Shown: in pieces, positions 33,715-42,919 of the stretch
Position numbering within the stretch: position 1 is the stretch's first letter
How the letters are laid out: every line of letters starts with the position of its first letter
NCBI GenBank assembly: GCA_007120035.1
Contig: SKON01000034.1
Span: 1-51,698, forward strand
Length of the DNA stretch: 51,698 nucleotides
Source of the DNA: Myxococcales bacterium
Lineage (GTDB): Bacteria; Myxococcota_A; Bradymonadia; Bradymonadales; Bradymonadaceae
Reading direction: 5' to 3'
Position numbers and translations under genes: made by a program
Notes under the pieces: model-generated
What the model saw: the letters and a program-made list of their open reading frames with translations, nothing else
What the model was told of the DNA's origin: nothing
The model's database searches: none

Positions 33715-34701
33715 TCAATTGTCATCGGCGAGGTGGGCGCCGGGGCCGGGAGTGGTGGTGATCAGGTCGCGGACGCCGGGGACGGCGGCGAGGAGGTCGC
33801 GGAGGTCGTCGGCGGCGGTGGTAGGGCAGAAGACCTTGACGTGGGGGCCGGCGTCGATGGTGAAGAAGGCGGGGAGTCCGTCGGCCCGGGCCTGTCGGAC
33901 GGCGTGGATCAGGGCCACTGTGGTGGGGTTGAAGTAGAGGATGCCCGGGTCGGCGCCGAGGGCGGTGGCGTGCATGCGGAGGCAGCTCCGCTCGGCGACG
34001 GCGGTGAGGGCCGGGAAGTCGCGGTCGGCGATGGCCTGCCGGGCGGCCTGGAGGTCGGCGGGGACCGTGTCGGCCCAGGGCTGAAAGAGAGGAGACGTCT
34101 CCTGGGTGCGGTTCATGCCGGCCGTGGAACTGACTTTCTTGGGGCCCACGGTGGTCAGGGCGATCAGGCAGGTGAGGTCCCAGTGATCCTCGGGGGCTAC
34201 GGCGATAGCGTGGGCGTCGGCGCCGTCGGGGCGGTCGCCGGGGAGCATCTCGGCGAAGCCGCCGAAGAGGCTGCGGGCCGCCGATCCGGAGCCCCGACGG
34301 GCCAGGACGGAGAGCTCTTCGAGGGAGAGGTCGAGGCCGGCGGCCGTGGCGGCGGCCAAAGCCAGAGCGGCGAACCCCGACGCCGACGAGGCCAGCCCGG
34401 CAGCGGTGGGGAAGTGATTCTCCGTGCGGACGTGAGCTCGCTTGTCGAGGCCTACCCGGTGGCGGATCAGGTCGAGAAACTCCGAGACCCGTTGTCGGGG
34501 CCGACCGCTTCCCAGGAGCTCGCCGTCGAGCTCGATGACGTCTTCGGTGAGCTCGTCGTCGAAGGTGACCTCCGTGCGGGTGGAGATGCCCTGGAGGGTC
34601 AGGGAGAGGCTACCGGCGACGGGGAGGTTCAGCTCGTGGTTCCGCTTACCCCAGTACTTCACGAGGGCGATGTTGGGGTGTGCGACGGCGATGGCGTGCA
34701 T
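33715..34701 (-). CDS. mvaD: Diphosphomevalonate decarboxylase
   Basis: A 328-aa GHMP-superfamily enzyme that makes isopentenyl diphosphate from mevalonate diphosphate with ATP, the final step of the classical mevalonate pathway. Seen are HPNIALVKYWGKR at the N-terminus, the ATP-loop TAAGLASSASG, and FTIDAGPHVKVFC with the catalytic Asp near the C-terminus. Start MHAIAVAHPN is set by alignment to the family; its ATG overlaps the mevalonate kinase stop by 1 nt (TGATG), so translation is coupled. Together with the upstream kinase this shows isoprenoid synthesis by the mevalonate route; phosphomevalonate kinase, HMG-CoA reductase and IPP isomerase are not in the window. Confidence 0.94.
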   Translation of the reverse strand: MHAIAVAHPNIALVKYWGKRNHELNLPVAGSLSLTLQGISTRTEVTFDDELTEDVIELDGELLGSGRPRQRVSEFLDLIRHRVGLDKRAHVRTENHFPTAAGLASSASGFAALALAAATAAGLDLSLEELSVLARRGSGSAARSLFGGFAEMLPGDRPDGADAHAIAVAPEDHWDLTCLIALTTVGPKKVSSTAGMNRTQETSPLFQPWADTVPADLQAARQAIADRDFPALTAVAERSCLRMHATALGADPGILYFNPTTVALIHAVRQARADGLPAFFTIDAGPHVKVFCPTTAADDLRDLLAAVPGVRDLITTTPGPGAHLADDN

Positions 34702-35624
34702 CAGGGGGACTCCACAGGGAGAGTGACTTCGTAGACGTCGCCGGTCTCCTCGAGGGCGTGGAGGACGAAGCACTCCTCAGGGGGCCCCGGGGGCGGCAGG
34801 ACCAGGATGCAGCCGCCGCCGCCGGCGCCGGTGATCTTCGCGCCCAGGGCTCCGGCTTCTCTGGCGAGGTAGCAGGCGTCCTCGAGATCCGGGGTGGAGA
34901 CCCCGAGGCTGCCGAGGAGGCCCTGGTTGAAGTTCATCAGGGCCCCGACCTCCCGGTAGTCGCCCACTCGCAGGGCCGCGGCGCCGCGGCGAGCGACGAG
35001 ATCGATGGTGTCGAAGATCTGGGTGGTGACCTGGGGATAGGACTCGTGGAGGTCGGCGACGGCGCCGACCATCCGGGCTGTCGAGGCCGACGGCGCGACC
35101 CGGGCGATCAACCACCGACGGGGCGGGGCCTCCACGGGCGTGGTGATAGCGGGACGTTGGAATTGGAAGAACCCGCCGTGGCAGGCGGCCTGCTGATCGA
35201 TGCCCGAGGCTTTGCCGTGGAGAACCCCCTCGGAGTCGTTGACAGCGGAGGTGACCAGAGGGTCTCGCTGATCCGCGGGGATCTCTCGGAGATCACAGGC
35301 GGCCCGGGCGATGGCGACGGCCATGGCGGCGGAGCTGCCGAGGCCGGCTCCGACGGGGATCGTCAGATCCACGTCGATGGCGAGATCTTCAGGGCGAAGA
35401 TCGAAGTGACGCAGCAGAAGGCGGCCGGCCCGCAGGACGTCGTCGTCAGCGTCAAAGCTGCCGCCGGGGTGGGTGACCCGCCAGGTGGCGCTGGGTTTCA
35501 AGAAGAGAGAGGCCCGGGCGCCTCCAGGGATTCCGCAGGCCACGGCCAGGCGGCCGTAGACTACGGAGTGCTCCCCAAAGAGGATCAGCTTGCCCCGGCC
35601 TTCCCCGGAGAAGGTCGCGTTCAT
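34701..35624 (-). CDS. mvk: Mevalonate kinase
   Basis: A 307-aa GHMP kinase that phosphorylates mevalonate. Motif 1 GKLILFGEHSVVYG (11-24), ATP-binding motif 2 PVGAGLGSSAA (90-100), the SGID segment with probable catalytic Asp143, and motif 3 KITGAGGGGC near the C-terminus are all present and typical of mevalonate kinases. Length is in the usual range. The start ATG overlaps the stop of the macro-domain gene by 1 nt (TAATG), and its own stop overlaps the start of mvaD by 1 nt, so the three proteins are made from one coupled message. Phosphomevalonate kinase belongs to the same superfamily, but the GEHSVVYG signature favours mevalonate kinase. Confidence 0.92.
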   Translation of the reverse strand: MNATFSGEGRGKLILFGEHSVVYGRLAVACGIPGGARASLFLKPSATWRVTHPGGSFDADDDVLRAGRLLLRHFDLRPEDLAIDVDLTIPVGAGLGSSAAMAVAIARAACDLREIPADQRDPLVTSAVNDSEGVLHGKASGIDQQAACHGGFFQFQRPAITTPVEAPPRRWLIARVAPSASTARMVGAVADLHESYPQVTTQIFDTIDLVARRGAAALRVGDYREVGALMNFNQGLLGSLGVSTPDLEDACYLAREAGALGAKITGAGGGGCILVLPPPGPPEECFVLHALEETGDVYEVTLPVESP

Positions 35625-36232
35625 TAGCTGAAGAAGTCGCCTGCGAATCCGGACTCGTTGATCTCCACCAGGATCTCAGGCGGGATTCTGGCGGCGTTGG
35701 CGTCGGCGAAGGCGCAGGCCGCCTCGAACTCCTTGCCTTCGAAGAGGCAGAGGTAGACCTCTCGGACGTGGGCCAGTCGGGGCAGCTCCTGAGCGGTGAT
35801 CTTCCAGAAGATCTCCAAGAACCGCTCCATGGGGAAACCGGCCACGCCGGTGCCCAGCGCCGGGAAGGCGATCTGGGTGAGCTCCAGTTCGTCGGCCAGG
35901 TCGTAGGCGTTGAGGATGCAGTTGGAGATCAGGCGGTCGTTGATCTTCTTGGCGCCCACGATTGCCACGTGGATCAGGCGCTTGCAGTGAAGCTGGCCGG
36001 GCTCGGTGTCGATGGCCTTGCCGGGCTCCAGGCGGTTCTTGCGCAGGTTGCTGCGGGCCAGGTGCAGGGTCTGCTGCATGTAGGGGCCACCGCGGCGGGC
36101 GATGGCGCCGCTGACGCCGCCGCCGAGGATCATCCCCGTGTTGGAGGGGTTGACCAGGGCGCCGTCTTTGACGGGCAGGAGGGTGATGTCCCCCTGGGTG
36201 ATGATCAGGTTACGCTGGGATTCTTGTTCCAT
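35624..36232 (-). CDS. Macro-domain (ADP-ribose-binding) protein
   Basis: A 202-aa protein that is essentially a single macro domain. Ligand-binding signatures are VNPSNTGMILGGGVSGAIARRGG-like (27-50, including the GGGVSGAI loop) and PALGTGVAGFPM (the phosphate-binding loop). Macro domains bind ADP-ribose or remove it from proteins or O-acetyl-ADP-ribose. No transmembrane segment or signal was seen. It is first in a three-gene unit with mvk and mvaD, joined by a 1-nt stop/start overlap. AGGA lies 9 nt upstream of the ATG. Whether ADP-ribose metabolism is linked to isoprenoid synthesis, or the gene is simply coupled by chance, is not known. Confidence 0.9.
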   Translation of the reverse strand: MEQESQRNLIITQGDITLLPVKDGALVNPSNTGMILGGGVSGAIARRGGPYMQQTLHLARSNLRKNRLEPGKAIDTEPGQLHCKRLIHVAIVGAKKINDRLISNCILNAYDLADELELTQIAFPALGTGVAGFPMERFLEIFWKITAQELPRLAHVREVYLCLFEGKEFEAACAFADANAARIPPEILVEINESGFAGDFFS

Positions 36233-36297
36233 CGAGGTATGTCCTGAAGTTGATGCAGGGAAAAAGAGAAAGGGACTCGAAAGGAAGGATACAGGGA

Positions 36298-36326
36298 GTT
36301 GTAGGGCAAATGGGGGTGAGGAGCAA
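36298..36326 (-). promoter_or_regulatory. Candidate promoter of the macro-mvk-mvaD unit
   Basis: On the minus strand TTGCTC (36326-36321) and TACAAC (36303-36298) are 17 nt apart, about 65 nt upstream of the macro gene start, in a purine/pyrimidine-biased intergenic gap (36233-36374) with no gene. Confidence 0.35.
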
Positions 36327-36374
36327 GGCTCATGGCCCGGGATGACAGGAGCGTGAGCACGGGGAGCAAAAAGT

Positions 36375-36985
36375 CTACGAAAAAGGTGGGTCGTCGGCGA
36401 ATCGAGCCGGGATGGTCAGCGCCTTTTGGAGTCGCTCCTCGTATTCGACCCGGGGGATCTCGATGGCCCCGAATCGGGTCAGGTGATCCGTGAGGAACTG
36501 GATGTCCAGGAGGGCGAAGCCCCGGTCGTTGAGGCGTTGGACCAGGTGGACGAGGCAGACCTTGGAGGCGTCTGTGGCCCGGTGGAACATCGACTCCCCG
36601 GCGAAGAACCCGCCGATGGCCACGCCGTAGAGGCCGCCCACGAGGCGGTCGTCCTCCCAAGCCTCGATAGAATGGGCGAAGCCCATTCGGTGGAGCTCGA
36701 TGAAGAGGTCGGCTAGCTCGTCGGAGATCCAGGTCAGGCCGCTGTCCTCCCGGGGCTCAGCGCAGGCCCGAATCACGTCGGCGAAGGCCTGGTTGACGGT
36801 GATCTCGAAGGGGGCTTTCCGGACCGTCTGGCGCAGCCGGCGAGAGATGTGGAAGTCGTCGAGGGGGAGGATCGCGCGGGGGTCTGGTGCGTACCAGTAG
36901 ATGCGATCCTCCTCCTCGGGGTGTGCCATGGGGAAGACGCCCTGCATATAGGCCGCCAGGACCAGCCGGGGGGTGGGCCGGGTCA

Positions 36986-36986
<1 letters not shown>
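36375..36986 (-). CDS. aat: Leucyl/phenylalanyl-tRNA-protein transferase
   Basis: A 203-aa enzyme that adds Leu or Phe from aminoacyl-tRNA to N-terminal Arg/Lys, creating N-degrons for ClpAP with ClpS. Family motifs are clear: YMQGVFPMAHP, IYWYAPDPRAILPLDDFHISRRL, GLTWIS, HSIEAW, GLYGVAIGGFFAGESMF and LLDIQF near the end. Length is normal for the family. ATG 36986 overlaps the stop of fumC by 1 nt (TGATG); a TTG one codon earlier is unlikely. The coupling to fumarase is unusual and probably has no pathway meaning. Confidence 0.95.
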
Positions 36987-38386
<1,400 letters not shown>

Positions 38387-38473
38387 ATTCATCGCCTGGG
38401 CAGAGGAAGAGAGAAGATCCATCGGGGAAGGGTGTAGCCGATGGACCGGAAAGACTTCAAGGGGCGGCAGGGA

Positions 38474-40004
38474 TCAGGGCGCCAGGGACTCGGCCCAGAT
38501 CAGCCAGGGAAAGGCCGTGGGACCCGAGCCGGGGTCGGCGGGGGTGTGCATCATCCAGGGCATGCCCGTCTCAAACCAGGCAGGGGCGAAGCTGGTCTGG
38601 GCGAGTTGCTCCGAGGTCCGGGGTTCGCCGCCGTCGCTGATGTCAGGGCCGATGGAGGAGTCCCAAAAGGAGCTGACGACCTCATAGTCGTATCCTGGTA
38701 TTCCGTCTTCGGGCTCCGTGGATGGCGCGCGCCCCACGAGACCTCCCACGGACGCGGACGCCGAGGGATCGAGGTCGAAGGCCACGGCGGCGTAGGAGCG
38801 CTGGATCTCGGTGTCCTCGCTGGGAACCCCCCGGCCGACAAGCCCACCAAGGCCGTTGAGCGAATTCTCAGGAGAGGTGGTCTCGATCACGAAACCCCGG
38901 GCAAAGGAGTCCTCGATGGTGCCTCGGTCGTGATAGCCGACGAGGCCGCCGATGTCGGCCCGTCCGAGGAGCACGGGGGCGACGGGATCGCCGACGGCGT
39001 AGGAGCGGCGAATGGTGGCCCCGAAGCCTGTGATACCCACGAGACCGCCGAGGTTCGCGATGTTACCGGTGTTTTCGAAGGAGCTGGACGCAAAGGATTC
39101 GACGATCAGCCCCGCTGTCTGCCCGACCAGGCCGCCGAAGTTGAACCACGGATCCGCTGAGGAGGTTGTCACCGATGACATAGCGGAGCTAGAGCGGATC
39201 TCGCTGGTATTGTTGCCCACCCCGACAAGCCCACCGACGTTGTTACGGCCAGTGACAGTAGCATTGGCGTGGCTGTCGTTGAGAGTGGCCCCGCGGAGCT
39301 GGCCCAGGAGACCACAGCCTCGAGGCTGACGCCTACGAAGGGGTCGGGGAGGAGGTCGGCGGGGACCTCGAAAGAGAGATCACCGTCGGCGGTCTCGACC
39401 TCCAGCCAGGTCTCAAGATCATCGTCGACGGCGAGTTCGTACTCCAAGGGGGGGCGGGCCGGCTCGCTGTGACGGGATCGGAGAGGGGGCCGCCTCCGCC
39501 GCTCTCGAAAGGAGCGACCTGGTATACGTGGTCTGCGCCGTCGTCGATGAGGGGGGCGTCCCAGGTGAGGATCACGGCCTCCTCGAGGTCGACGGTGGCC
39601 TCCAGATCTTGAGGCGGTCCCGGTGATCCCGGCGGATCGGCGGCGGTGTCTGTGTAGGACGGATTCGTCACCTCGATGAGGAGTACCCCGTCGCGGATGA
39701 CTCGATAAGCAGTAGCCCCCTCCACGGGTTCCCAGGAGAGGTGGATGGCCTCCGGGGTGGCCTCCACGGTGAGGGTGGTCGCGTCCAGCGAACATGGAGT
39801 TTCACCGGAGCACTGGACCTCGCCGTCGAGACACACATAGGTGTCCAGGTCACAGGGGCCGCAGACTTGCCCCAGGAGCTCCTCGGGGTCGTCGCAGTCG
39901 TCCTGGTTTTCGGAAAACTCCTGGTCGATATCGGCGAAGATACCGCCACAAGCCATGACGAAGAGGAGGGCGAGAAGTGAGAGAACAAGGCGAAACGCAC
40001 CCAT
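38474..40004 (-). pseudogene. Frameshifted FN3/GLUG-repeat lipoprotein gene
   Basis: Three consecutive reading frames together would give one lipoprotein. Frame 1 from ATG 40004 encodes a signal peptide with lipobox MAC (about Cys19), a Cys-bearing linker and an FN3-like domain, up to a run of seven C near 39448-39454. One extra base there would continue into frame 2 (PPLEYELAVDDDLETWLEVE), completing the domain. Near 39318-39335 the frame must change again to enter frame 3, which reads CGLLGQLRGATLNDS and six GGLVG-containing GLUG-type repeats to the stop at 38474. GGAG precedes the ATG. The second change may hide a larger deletion. Either the gene is broken or the assembly has indels; GLUG proteins are usually surface-exposed. 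Confidence 0.75.
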
Positions 40005-40080
40005 GGGCAGACTCCATTGAGGAAGAACTCGAAAATCCTGCCAGAAGCCTCTCTGAGGTGCAATGTTCTGCCTGCCGTCG

Positions 40081-40719
40081 TCACACCGGCGATGTGACCA
40101 TGGTGCAGATCGGGCAGTCGGCGACGTCGTGGCCCCGGGCGGGGCAGTACTCGCGGCCGTAAAAGATGATCTGGAGGTGGCGGCGGTTCCAGGTCTCCTT
40201 GTCGAAGAGGGCCTTGAGGTCCTTCTCGGTCTCTTTGACGTTCTTGCCGGAGCTCAACCCCCATCGCTCGGCGAGTCGGTGGATGTGGGTGTCTACGGGG
40301 AAGGCGGGGGTGCCGAACCACTGGGAGACCACCACGGAGGCCGTCTTCTGACCGACGCCGGGGAGCTTCTTAAGCCCCGAGAGGGTCGACGGGACCTCGC
40401 CGTCGTGTTCTTCGACGAGGATCTGGGAGAGGGCTTTGATGTTCTTGGCTTTCGTGGGGGCCAGGCCGCAGGACCGGATGGCCTCCTGGATGGTCTCCAC
40501 AGGGAGCTCGGCCATGTCGAAGGGGTTGTCGGCCAGGGAGAAGAGGTCCGGGGTGACCATGTTGACCCGCTTGTCCGTGCACTGCGCCGAGAGGAGGACG
40601 GCGACGAGCAGGGTGTAGGCGCATTTGTGGTCTAGGGGGACGGGAGTCTCGGGGTAGAGGTCGTCGAGGACTTCGCCGATTCGTCGGGCTCGGTGGAGGA
40701 GTTCTTGATCTTGATCCAT
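40081..40719 (-). CDS. nth: Endonuclease III (HhH-GPD DNA glycosylase/AP lyase)
   Basis: A 212-aa base-excision repair enzyme for oxidised pyrimidines. The helix-hairpin-helix LPGVGQKTA with catalytic Lys125 and the catalytic Asp143 in VDTHIHR are present. The C-terminal iron-sulfur loop is altered: Cys192, Cys202 and Cys205 remain, but the expected second ligand is Val199 (pattern C-X6-V-X2-C-X2-C). There is no additional Cys in the 7-residue tail. The [4Fe-4S] cluster may therefore be incomplete or use another ligand. The first 88 nt overlap the end of the upstream membrane-protein gene in another frame. No clear ribosome-binding site was seen, consistent with coupling to that gene. Confidence 0.92.
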   Translation of the reverse strand: MDQDQELLHRARRIGEVLDDLYPETPVPLDHKCAYTLLVAVLLSAQCTDKRVNMVTPDLFSLADNPFDMAELPVETIQEAIRSCGLAPTKAKNIKALSQILVEEHDGEVPSTLSGLKKLPGVGQKTASVVVSQWFGTPAFPVDTHIHRLAERWGLSSGKNVKETEKDLKALFDKETWNRRHLQIIFYGREYCPARGHDVADCPICTMVTSPV

Positions 40720-41123
40720 GAGAAGAGTCGGTCTCCCAGAGGTTGAAAGGCGGCCGTGCCGGCGCGGGCGCCGGCGGCGGCGCGGTAGATGCCGATGAGG
40801 GCCGGGATATAACAGGCGAAGGCCAGGGGCAAGAAGAGGGCGCAGTTGGTGAAGGCCGCCACGACCAGGGCGGTGCCGAAGAGGTAGATGGCGCCGGCGG
40901 CCCGGGCGTGGTGGAGGGCGAAGCGGTTCTGGCGGCGAACCATGGGGACCAGAAAGAGGGGTAGGCCCACCATCACGCTGGCGTAGGTGACGATGGCCAT
41001 GGCTTTGCCGACCTCCACGTCTCGGGCGAGCTGCTGGGCCCGGAGGAGGGCTTCGTCTTCGGCGGTGACCGTGAGGAGGGTCTCCAACTCAGGGTCGATC
41101 CTGTCGGTGACCGCTTCTCTCAA
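40632..41123 (-). CDS. Small membrane protein (DUF4870-like)
   Basis: A 163-aa protein with an acidic N-terminus (about 1-38), three or four hydrophobic helices (about 40-125) and a polar tail. The motif FALHHARAAGAIYLFG between helices resembles DUF4870-type small membrane proteins; this is a modest match. Function is unknown. Translation probably starts at TTG 41123, which overlaps the upstream stop as TTGA; no ATG or GTG occurs before the first helix. The 3' end overlaps nth by 88 nt in a different frame, a long overlap for same-strand genes. Confidence 0.65.
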   Translation of the reverse strand: MREAVTDRIDPELETLLTVTAEDEALLRAQQLARDVEVGKAMAIVTYASVMVGLPLFLVPMVRRQNRFALHHARAAGAIYLFGTALVVAAFTNCALFLPLAFACYIPALIGIYRAAAGARAGTAAFQPLGDRLFSWIKIKNSSTEPDESAKSSTTSTPRLPSP

Positions 41124-41353
41124 GGAGCGTCAGGGCCGCGGAGAGCCTTGAGGTGGCGGGTGGTGCGCTGGTCTCGCTCGAGCTGGGCCTCTTGAAGAGA
41201 GGTAAACCGTGAGACGCCGCGAGGCACGGGGAGGGGCGCTCGGAGCCGAGCGCGGCGCCAGAGCGCGTTGGCTCGGCGAACTCGCTCCTCCACGTCGATG
41301 ACGCGAGGGGGCGTGGGGACCTCTGATGGAGAGGAGAACTTCTGGACGCTCAT
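41120..41353 (-). CDS. Small Arg-rich protein paired with nucleotidyltransferase
   Basis: A 77-aa, strongly basic protein with no membrane segment. It contains RRANALWRRARLRAP and a C-terminal SRFTSLQEAQLERDQRTTRH helix-like stretch. Small proteins with a similar FxSxxEA tail are often found next to AbiEii/DUF6036-type nucleotidyltransferases; that recollection was not checked. Its ATG overlaps the nucleotidyltransferase stop (ATGA), and its stop overlaps the next start (TTGA). This arrangement would suit a toxin/antitoxin-like or enzyme/partner pair. Confidence 0.65.
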   Translation of the reverse strand: MSVQKFSSPSEVPTPPRVIDVEERVRRANALWRRARLRAPLPVPRGVSRFTSLQEAQLERDQRTTRHLKALRGPDAP

Positions 41354-41829
41354 GGTTCCTCCGGATCGAAATCAAAAGCCTGCGCCAGGCGCAGGGCGTC
41401 GGACCGGTCGATGGGGCGCAGAGTATTACTCTTGAGTCGATAGAGTGTGGCCGGTGTGGCCACCCTCACGGAGACGCCGGAGATGACGATGGTCTCCGCT
41501 TGCAGGTCTTCGAATGTCGCCACATCGCCGATCCGGCTAAAGAGATCGAGGTAGAGCGTGGAGTCAGGAGGCCCGTAGCGAATCACCGGGTAGTCGCCGA
41601 GGAGGTCATCAGAGGTGATCTCGTCGAGAGAGTCGTCATTCCAGATCGATCGCAGGGCTTCCTTGAGCCCCTCCACGTTCGATGCGGTGGGCTTGAGGAA
41701 GAGGTCGATGTCCTCGGTGGCCCGGACCAGACCATGGACGTTCAGGGCTGCTCCACCGATCAGAACGTAGTCGACCCCGTGGCGATCTAGCGCCTGGAGC
41801 ACGAGCAGGAGTTCGTCGAAGTAGTCCAC
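41350..41829 (-). CDS. AbiEii/DUF6036-like nucleotidyltransferase
   Basis: A 159-aa protein with a minimal nucleotidyltransferase fold. The motif IGGAALNVHG (24-33) takes the place of the usual hG[GS] motif. TEDIDLF follows with the metal-binding acidic pair Asp40/Asp42, and a third Asp lies in YLDLF (Asp95). Such proteins include toxins that add nucleotides to tRNA (MenT/AbiEii) and antibiotic-modifying enzymes. The GTG at 41829 was chosen because GAGG lies about 6 nt upstream and the domain begins directly after; a longer frame from 42024 would overlap the neighbouring gene and has no recognisable sequence. It is coupled to the 77-aa gene by ATGA. Confidence 0.8.
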   Translation of the reverse strand: MDYFDELLLVLQALDRHGVDYVLIGGAALNVHGLVRATEDIDLFLKPTASNVEGLKEALRSIWNDDSLDEITSDDLLGDYPVIRYGPPDSTLYLDLFSRIGDVATFEDLQAETIVISGVSVRVATPATLYRLKSNTLRPIDRSDALRLAQAFDFDPEEP

Positions 41830-41908
41830 GGTTGCCTCAGGGCGGAATAATGAGCCCGCTCTGATGATACACAGGAACGTCGATGAAGCTAGTGCGCGGC
41901 CACAGTGA

Positions 41909-42799
41909 TCAGCGGGCGGGGCGATAGTTGTACTGGTAGGGGACCCGGTAGTGGCCCTGCACGTAGACCTGGCCGATGTGCCACAGGCTGTTGCGGTTGA
42001 TGCCGCCGAGGCCGAAGGTGTCAACCCCGGTGCCCTCCAGGGTCTGAGGCACGTGGAGCATGGAGGAGAGGCCGACGCTGACGAGGAATCGCTCCGAGAT
42101 GGGGAGCTCCAGGTCGAGGTTGATCTCGATGCCGGGGCGGGCGAAGAGGTAGTGGTTGGCCCGCAGTGAGGGGGAGTTGATGTACATCAGGGTGCCGATC
42201 AAAGAAGCGCCGGCGGAGATGCGGACGGGGGTCGTGACCGGAGCGAGCCCCAGGCCGATCAGGCTCCAGGTGGCGCCCAACGAGGTGGCGTTGCCGATCA
42301 TCGGCGGGTTCAGGTAGAGGGACCGAGGCACCGCCGCCAGGATCCCCGGGCGATACCGGACCTCGCCGCCGCGGATGATCTGGTGGGCGTACTCTCGGGG
42401 GACCAAGCCCGGGTGGGCCCGGACCAGATCAGGGGTGATCACGGCGGTGATGTTGATGCGCAGGCCGTAGTGGAGGGGTTGATCGTCGTAGAGGGGCCCG
42501 CCGAAGCTCAGGGCCGGGAAGGTGGGGCCGGCCAGGACGTTTCCGGCGAGTCCCACGCCGACCTGCACGGGGATCTCGGCGACGCCGGCCCGTCGCTGCG
42601 GCTGCTGGGGCTGGCGAGGCTGTTGCTGTTGTTGGGGCTGTTGCTGCTGTTGTTGCTGCTGTTGTTGCTGCTGGGGCTGCTGCTGGGGCTGCTGCCGGGG
42701 AGGTTGATTGGCCCGGGTCTGGGCGTCGGCCTCGGGGAGGACGCCGCCGAGGGTAGCGACGAAGAACAGACATACGCTCGCTGCAAGCCACTTCTTCAC
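41909..42799 (-). CDS. Exported protein with polyglutamine tract
   Basis: A 296-aa protein with a signal peptide (VKKWLAASVCLFFVATL..., cleaved near ADAQ). A region of roughly 45 residues made mostly of Gln with Pro follows, then a beta-rich domain of about 215 residues with repeated aromatic/Gly strands, which could be an outer-membrane or surface beta structure. No family was recognised. GTG 42799 is preferred because AGGAG sits 6 nt upstream and the signal peptide begins at once. The Gln tract is encoded by mixed CAG/CAA codons. It is divergent from the sulfatase-family gene. Confidence 0.75.
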   Translation of the reverse strand: MKKWLAASVCLFFVATLGGVLPEADAQTRANQPPRQQPQQQPQQQQQQQQQQQQPQQQQQPRQPQQPQRRAGVAEIPVQVGVGLAGNVLAGPTFPALSFGGPLYDDQPLHYGLRINITAVITPDLVRAHPGLVPREYAHQIIRGGEVRYRPGILAAVPRSLYLNPPMIGNATSLGATWSLIGLGLAPVTTPVRISAGASLIGTLMYINSPSLRANHYLFARPGIEINLDLELPISERFLVSVGLSSMLHVPQTLEGTGVDTFGLGGINRNSLWHIGQVYVQGHYRVPYQYNYRPAR

Positions 42800-42919
42800 G
42801 ATCAACTCCTGAGTTCCGACGCAGATAGAGACACCTGGGGTCATCCTTTCTCTGGGACGCCTGGTGTGGCAAGTTATTCAACCTTTTGGGGGTGGAATGA
42901 AGTAACGACAGCAGCGCTC

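Noticed and set aside
31084-34734. A 1216-codon open frame antisense to clpB and mvaD
   Set aside because: It spans two recognisable minus-strand genes and has low-complexity composition without any motif; a compositional artefact.
41830-42024. N-terminal extension of the nucleotidyltransferase
   Set aside because: It overlaps the neighbouring polyGln gene, is Ser/Thr/Ala-rich with no family match, and GTG 41829 has a good ribosome-binding site and fits the domain start.
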